Below are positions 7,031-8,878 of a DNA stretch of 8,878 bases, piece after piece. The position numbers and the translations under genes are program-made. Origin of the DNA: CAZDYP01 sp964509505 (GTDB lineage Bacteria; Chloroflexota; Anaerolineae; JACRMK01); NCBI GenBank assembly GCA_964509505.1, contig CAZDYP010000193.1:1-8878 (forward strand), read 5' to 3'. Positions within the stretch are counted from its first letter, which is position 1. The number at the start of each line of letters is the position of its first letter. The notes beneath the pieces were generated by a model that worked only from the letters and a program-made list of their open reading frames with translations, was not told the origin of the DNA and made no database searches.

Positions 7031-7113
7031 GTCATTGCGAACGGAGCGCAGCGCTCCCCACTGCGCTTGAGGGAGATTGCGTCGCTACGTTGGTAAACTA
7101 CGCTCGCAATGAC
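7031..7113. repeat. 83-bp intergenic inverted-repeat element upstream of the cyclase
   Basis: GTCATTGCGA (7031-7040) and TCGCAATGAC (7104-7113) are perfect 10-base inverted termini. The match extends to 14 of 16 bases inward. Inside, GGAGCG-CAG-CGCTCC (7043-7057) forms its own small hairpin, and GAGATTGCGTCGCTACG sits near the right arm. This composition is familiar from REP- or MITE-like repeats scattered between genes in many bacterial genomes. No ORF or transposase is present. It ends 14 bases before the cyclase ATG, so it occupies most of the likely promoter and leader region. Confidence 0.65.
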
Positions 7114-7127
7114 TACACGACTTTGCT

Positions 7128-8675
7128 ATGCTGACCACCTCTTCTCTTTCCATACTCGCGCCCATCGAGCCGCGGTTGCGTGCGGTGTTGCCGCCTGAAT
7201 TATATGTCGCCGCTTGGATGGATCCGTCGCCCGCGAACCTGACGCGCGTCTTCGAGCATCTGCGGACGATGCAGCGTATCCTCTACGATTACGTGCCGCG
7301 TCAAGTCTCGGAACGGTTGCCCAAGCCCGGCGAAATTCGCTTCGCTTGGGAAGAAGGGACGCTGATGTTCACTGACCTCGCAGGGTTCACCTCGTTGATG
7401 GAAGCGGGCGCGGCGCACGGCAGACAAGGCGCAGAGGATTTGTTGAAAATCATCAACGCCTATTTCGCGCAGATGATCGCCATCATCGGTAAAGCGGGCG
7501 GCAACTTATTGGAATTCACGGGTGATGCGATGCTCGTACAGTTCGAGGCAGATCGTCGTCGCACCGACACAGCGCGCGCGGTGCGTGCAGGCTTACGGAT
7601 GCAGCGCGCGATGAAACAATTTGCCAATATGGATACGGCATGGGGATATTACACGCTCAGCATGAGAATCGGCTTGCACACCGGACGCTTCCTCATCGCC
7701 GATATCGGCACACCGCAACGCATGGAGCATGTGCTACTCGGCCATACGGTGACGCAGACGAAACACGCGGAAGGCTCTGGCAAAGTCGGGCGCGTGAATT
7801 TGAGCGCAGCAGCGCACCAGCGGGTGCAGGCGTTGTTTCGTTGTGAACCGGGCAAAGACGATTATCAGCTCGTGATAGACGATTTGAGCGAGGAACAACT
7901 TGGCGAATATGATCTGACGCCCGCGAGCCGACGCGCGGCAAGCATGGTGTTGATGGATCGCAGTGTGGAGGGACTGTTGAAAGAAATCGAAAGTGTGTTG
8001 CGCCTGGTCGAACCGTTGGCGAGCTATCTGCCAAGTCCGATTCTAAGCCTCGTCGTCGAGGGCGCAGCGCGGCGGCAGATACGTCCCGACTTTCCCGCGC
8101 CGACGGTGTTGTTCGTGAACGTCGTCGGCTTGCCCGAAGCGATTGACGCGGCGTTGCCCGGCGAAGAACCAATCGTCGTGGCAAGCTTCTCACGCATCTT
8201 TGCGCTCATCAACGCCGCCATCGAAGCGCGCGGCGGACTGTTGAAGAAGGTGACGTATCACCTCACGGGCTCGAATTTGCTCATCTACTTCGGCTCGCCC
8301 AACGCGCACCACGACGACGCGCAGCGCGCCGCCGCCACCGCGCTGGCCATTCGCCAAATCGTGAGCGCGTACACGCCACCCACCGTCGGCGGTCAGACCA
8401 TCCAACTGACAAGCCACATCGGTTTAGCGAGCGGGCCTGTCTTCGTCGCAGAGATTGGCGAGCCCCGTGGACGTCGCGAGTTCAACATTCTTGGCGACCC
8501 CGTAAACATCGCCGCGCGCTTGATGAGCCGCGCAGACGATAATCAAATTTTGCTGACCGAAGCCGTCGCGCAAACCATCGAAGCGCAATTCGCTTTAGCG
8601 TCGTTGGGGCCGATTGTGTTGAAGGGCAAGACGGCGGTGATACCCGTGTATGCGTTGGAGAAGGCGAAGGAATGA
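7128..8675 (+). CDS. Soluble tandem-domain class III adenylate/guanylate cyclase
   Basis: This 515-residue protein has no membrane segment and should convert a nucleoside triphosphate to its 3',5'-cyclic form in the cytoplasm. A helical N-terminal region (1 to about 75) leads into cyclase domain 1 (about 76-255), a helical linker (about 265-322) and cyclase domain 2 (about 323-510). Domain 1 keeps both metal-binding aspartates: D83 in FTDLAGFT and D133 in EFTGDAML. It has lost the catalytic Asn/Arg motif, with V208-T-Q-T-K-H213 in place of VNxAxR. Domain 2 is the reverse: N331 and S382 replace the aspartates, but VNIAAR (459-464) keeps N460 and R464. One composite active site per chain is expected, as in mammalian C1/C2 and soluble adenylyl cyclases. 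The base-selecting positions in domain 2 are H378 and N453, where Lys and Asp/Thr are usual for ATP, so substrate choice is uncertain. No Shine-Dalgarno precedes ATG 7128. A terminator and a repeat separate it from the upstream genes. Confidence 0.88.
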   Translation: MLTTSSLSILAPIEPRLRAVLPPELYVAAWMDPSPANLTRVFEHLRTMQRILYDYVPRQVSERLPKPGEIRFAWEEGTLMFTDLAGFTSLMEAGAAHGRQGAEDLLKIINAYFAQMIAIIGKAGGNLLEFTGDAMLVQFEADRRRTDTARAVRAGLRMQRAMKQFANMDTAWGYYTLSMRIGLHTGRFLIADIGTPQRMEHVLLGHTVTQTKHAEGSGKVGRVNLSAAAHQRVQALFRCEPGKDDYQLVIDDLSEEQLGEYDLTPASRRAASMVLMDRSVEGLLKEIESVLRLVEPLASYLPSPILSLVVEGAARRQIRPDFPAPTVLFVNVVGLPEAIDAALPGEEPIVVASFSRIFALINAAIEARGGLLKKVTYHLTGSNLLIYFGSPNAHHDDAQRAAATALAIRQIVSAYTPPTVGGQTIQLTSHIGLASGPVFVAEIGEPRGRREFNILGDPVNIAARLMSRADDNQILLTEAVAQTIEAQFALASLGPIVLKGKTAVIPVYALEKAKE

Positions 8676-8740
8676 AAACGTCAACGGGTAAACGAGGACA
8701 CACAGCTGCGGATGAGACGCCGTCTTGCCAGAAGGGCTTA

Positions 8741-8878
8741 GAGCGTGTTTTGAAATTCAGACCCTAAAGGTTTTTCTGGCGCAGCGGGTTCACCAGTGGC
8801 GCCGCAAGCCTGCGTGCAATGCTTTTTTTGCTTGCCAGCGAAACCGTTAGGGTCTCGGTCTGATATGTTCAAAACACT
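8741..8878. mobile_element. MITE-like near-palindromic element, running to the window edge
   Basis: GTGTTTTGAA (8745-8754) is the exact reverse complement of TTCAAAACAC (8868-8877). A second pair of arms, 8759-8780 and 8834-8855, matches at 19 of 22 positions around AGACCCTAA / TTAGGGTCT. The centre (8781-8833) is unpaired by these arms and contains a T7 run (8823-8829) and GCAAGC/GCTTGC. The left end reads TTA-GAGCGTG, so a TTA/TAA target duplication is possible, but the right flank lies outside the window. There is no ORF. It is either a non-autonomous miniature transposable element or a large hairpin repeat, and could also end the cyclase transcript. Confidence 0.6.

Noticed and set aside
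7090..7119. Possible promoter for the cyclase (TTGGTA ... TACACG)
   Set aside because: Spacing is about 18 bases but the -10 match is only three of six and it lies inside the repeat arm; not distinguishable from chance.
1..8878. CRISPR arrays, tRNA or rRNA genes
   Set aside because: No regularly spaced direct repeats of CRISPR length, no cloverleaf-like segment and no rRNA-like sequence were seen in the gaps.

Overview
The window suggests a free-living bacterium of the Chloroflexota, probably Anaerolineae-like. This rests on recognising family architectures, not on a search: a Cache-HAMP protein with a basic coiled tail, a nucleotide-transporter/HEAT/cNMP-binding fusion, a small winged-helix protein, and a soluble tandem class III cyclase. 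Short hairpin and heptamer repeats in the intergenic gaps fit the same impression. All genes are on the + strand, and no gap exceeds 300 bases.

Layout. 3-92 is the tail of an upstream gene resembling the C-terminus of an ABC sugar-binding protein. 149-1822 encodes a two-TM Cache-HAMP receptor with no output domain, preceded by a clear Shine-Dalgarno. The gap to the next gene is almost entirely a heptamer tandem array (1823-1878). 1882-5325 encodes a 1147-residue fusion of an NTT/MFS-like membrane domain, HEAT-like repeats and a C-terminal cyclic-nucleotide-binding (CNB) fold. 5356-6435 encodes a Nudix-like protein with a long unassigned N-terminal half. 6555-6944 encodes a small winged-helix protein and is followed by an intrinsic terminator (6971-7011). 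A hairpin repeat (7031-7113) then precedes a soluble tandem class III nucleotide cyclase (7128-8675). The window ends in a near-palindromic MITE-like element (8741 to at least 8878). I see nothing interpretable in 93-133 or 8676-8740.

How the genes may work together (inference). The locus holds the parts of a cyclic-nucleotide circuit: a membrane sensor, a soluble cyclase with no membrane segment of its own, a membrane protein with a CNB fold, a nucleotide-pyrophosphatase-like enzyme and a DNA-binding protein. Two details complicate a simple cAMP loop. The cyclase has one composite active site: domain 1 keeps the metal-binding Asp pair and domain 2 keeps the catalytic Asn/Arg pair, but the base-recognition positions are atypical. 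The CNB domain lacks the arginine that normally holds the cyclic phosphate. Substrate and ligand therefore cannot be read from the sequence. The terminator before the cyclase suggests that the first four genes and the cyclase are at least partly separate transcription units.
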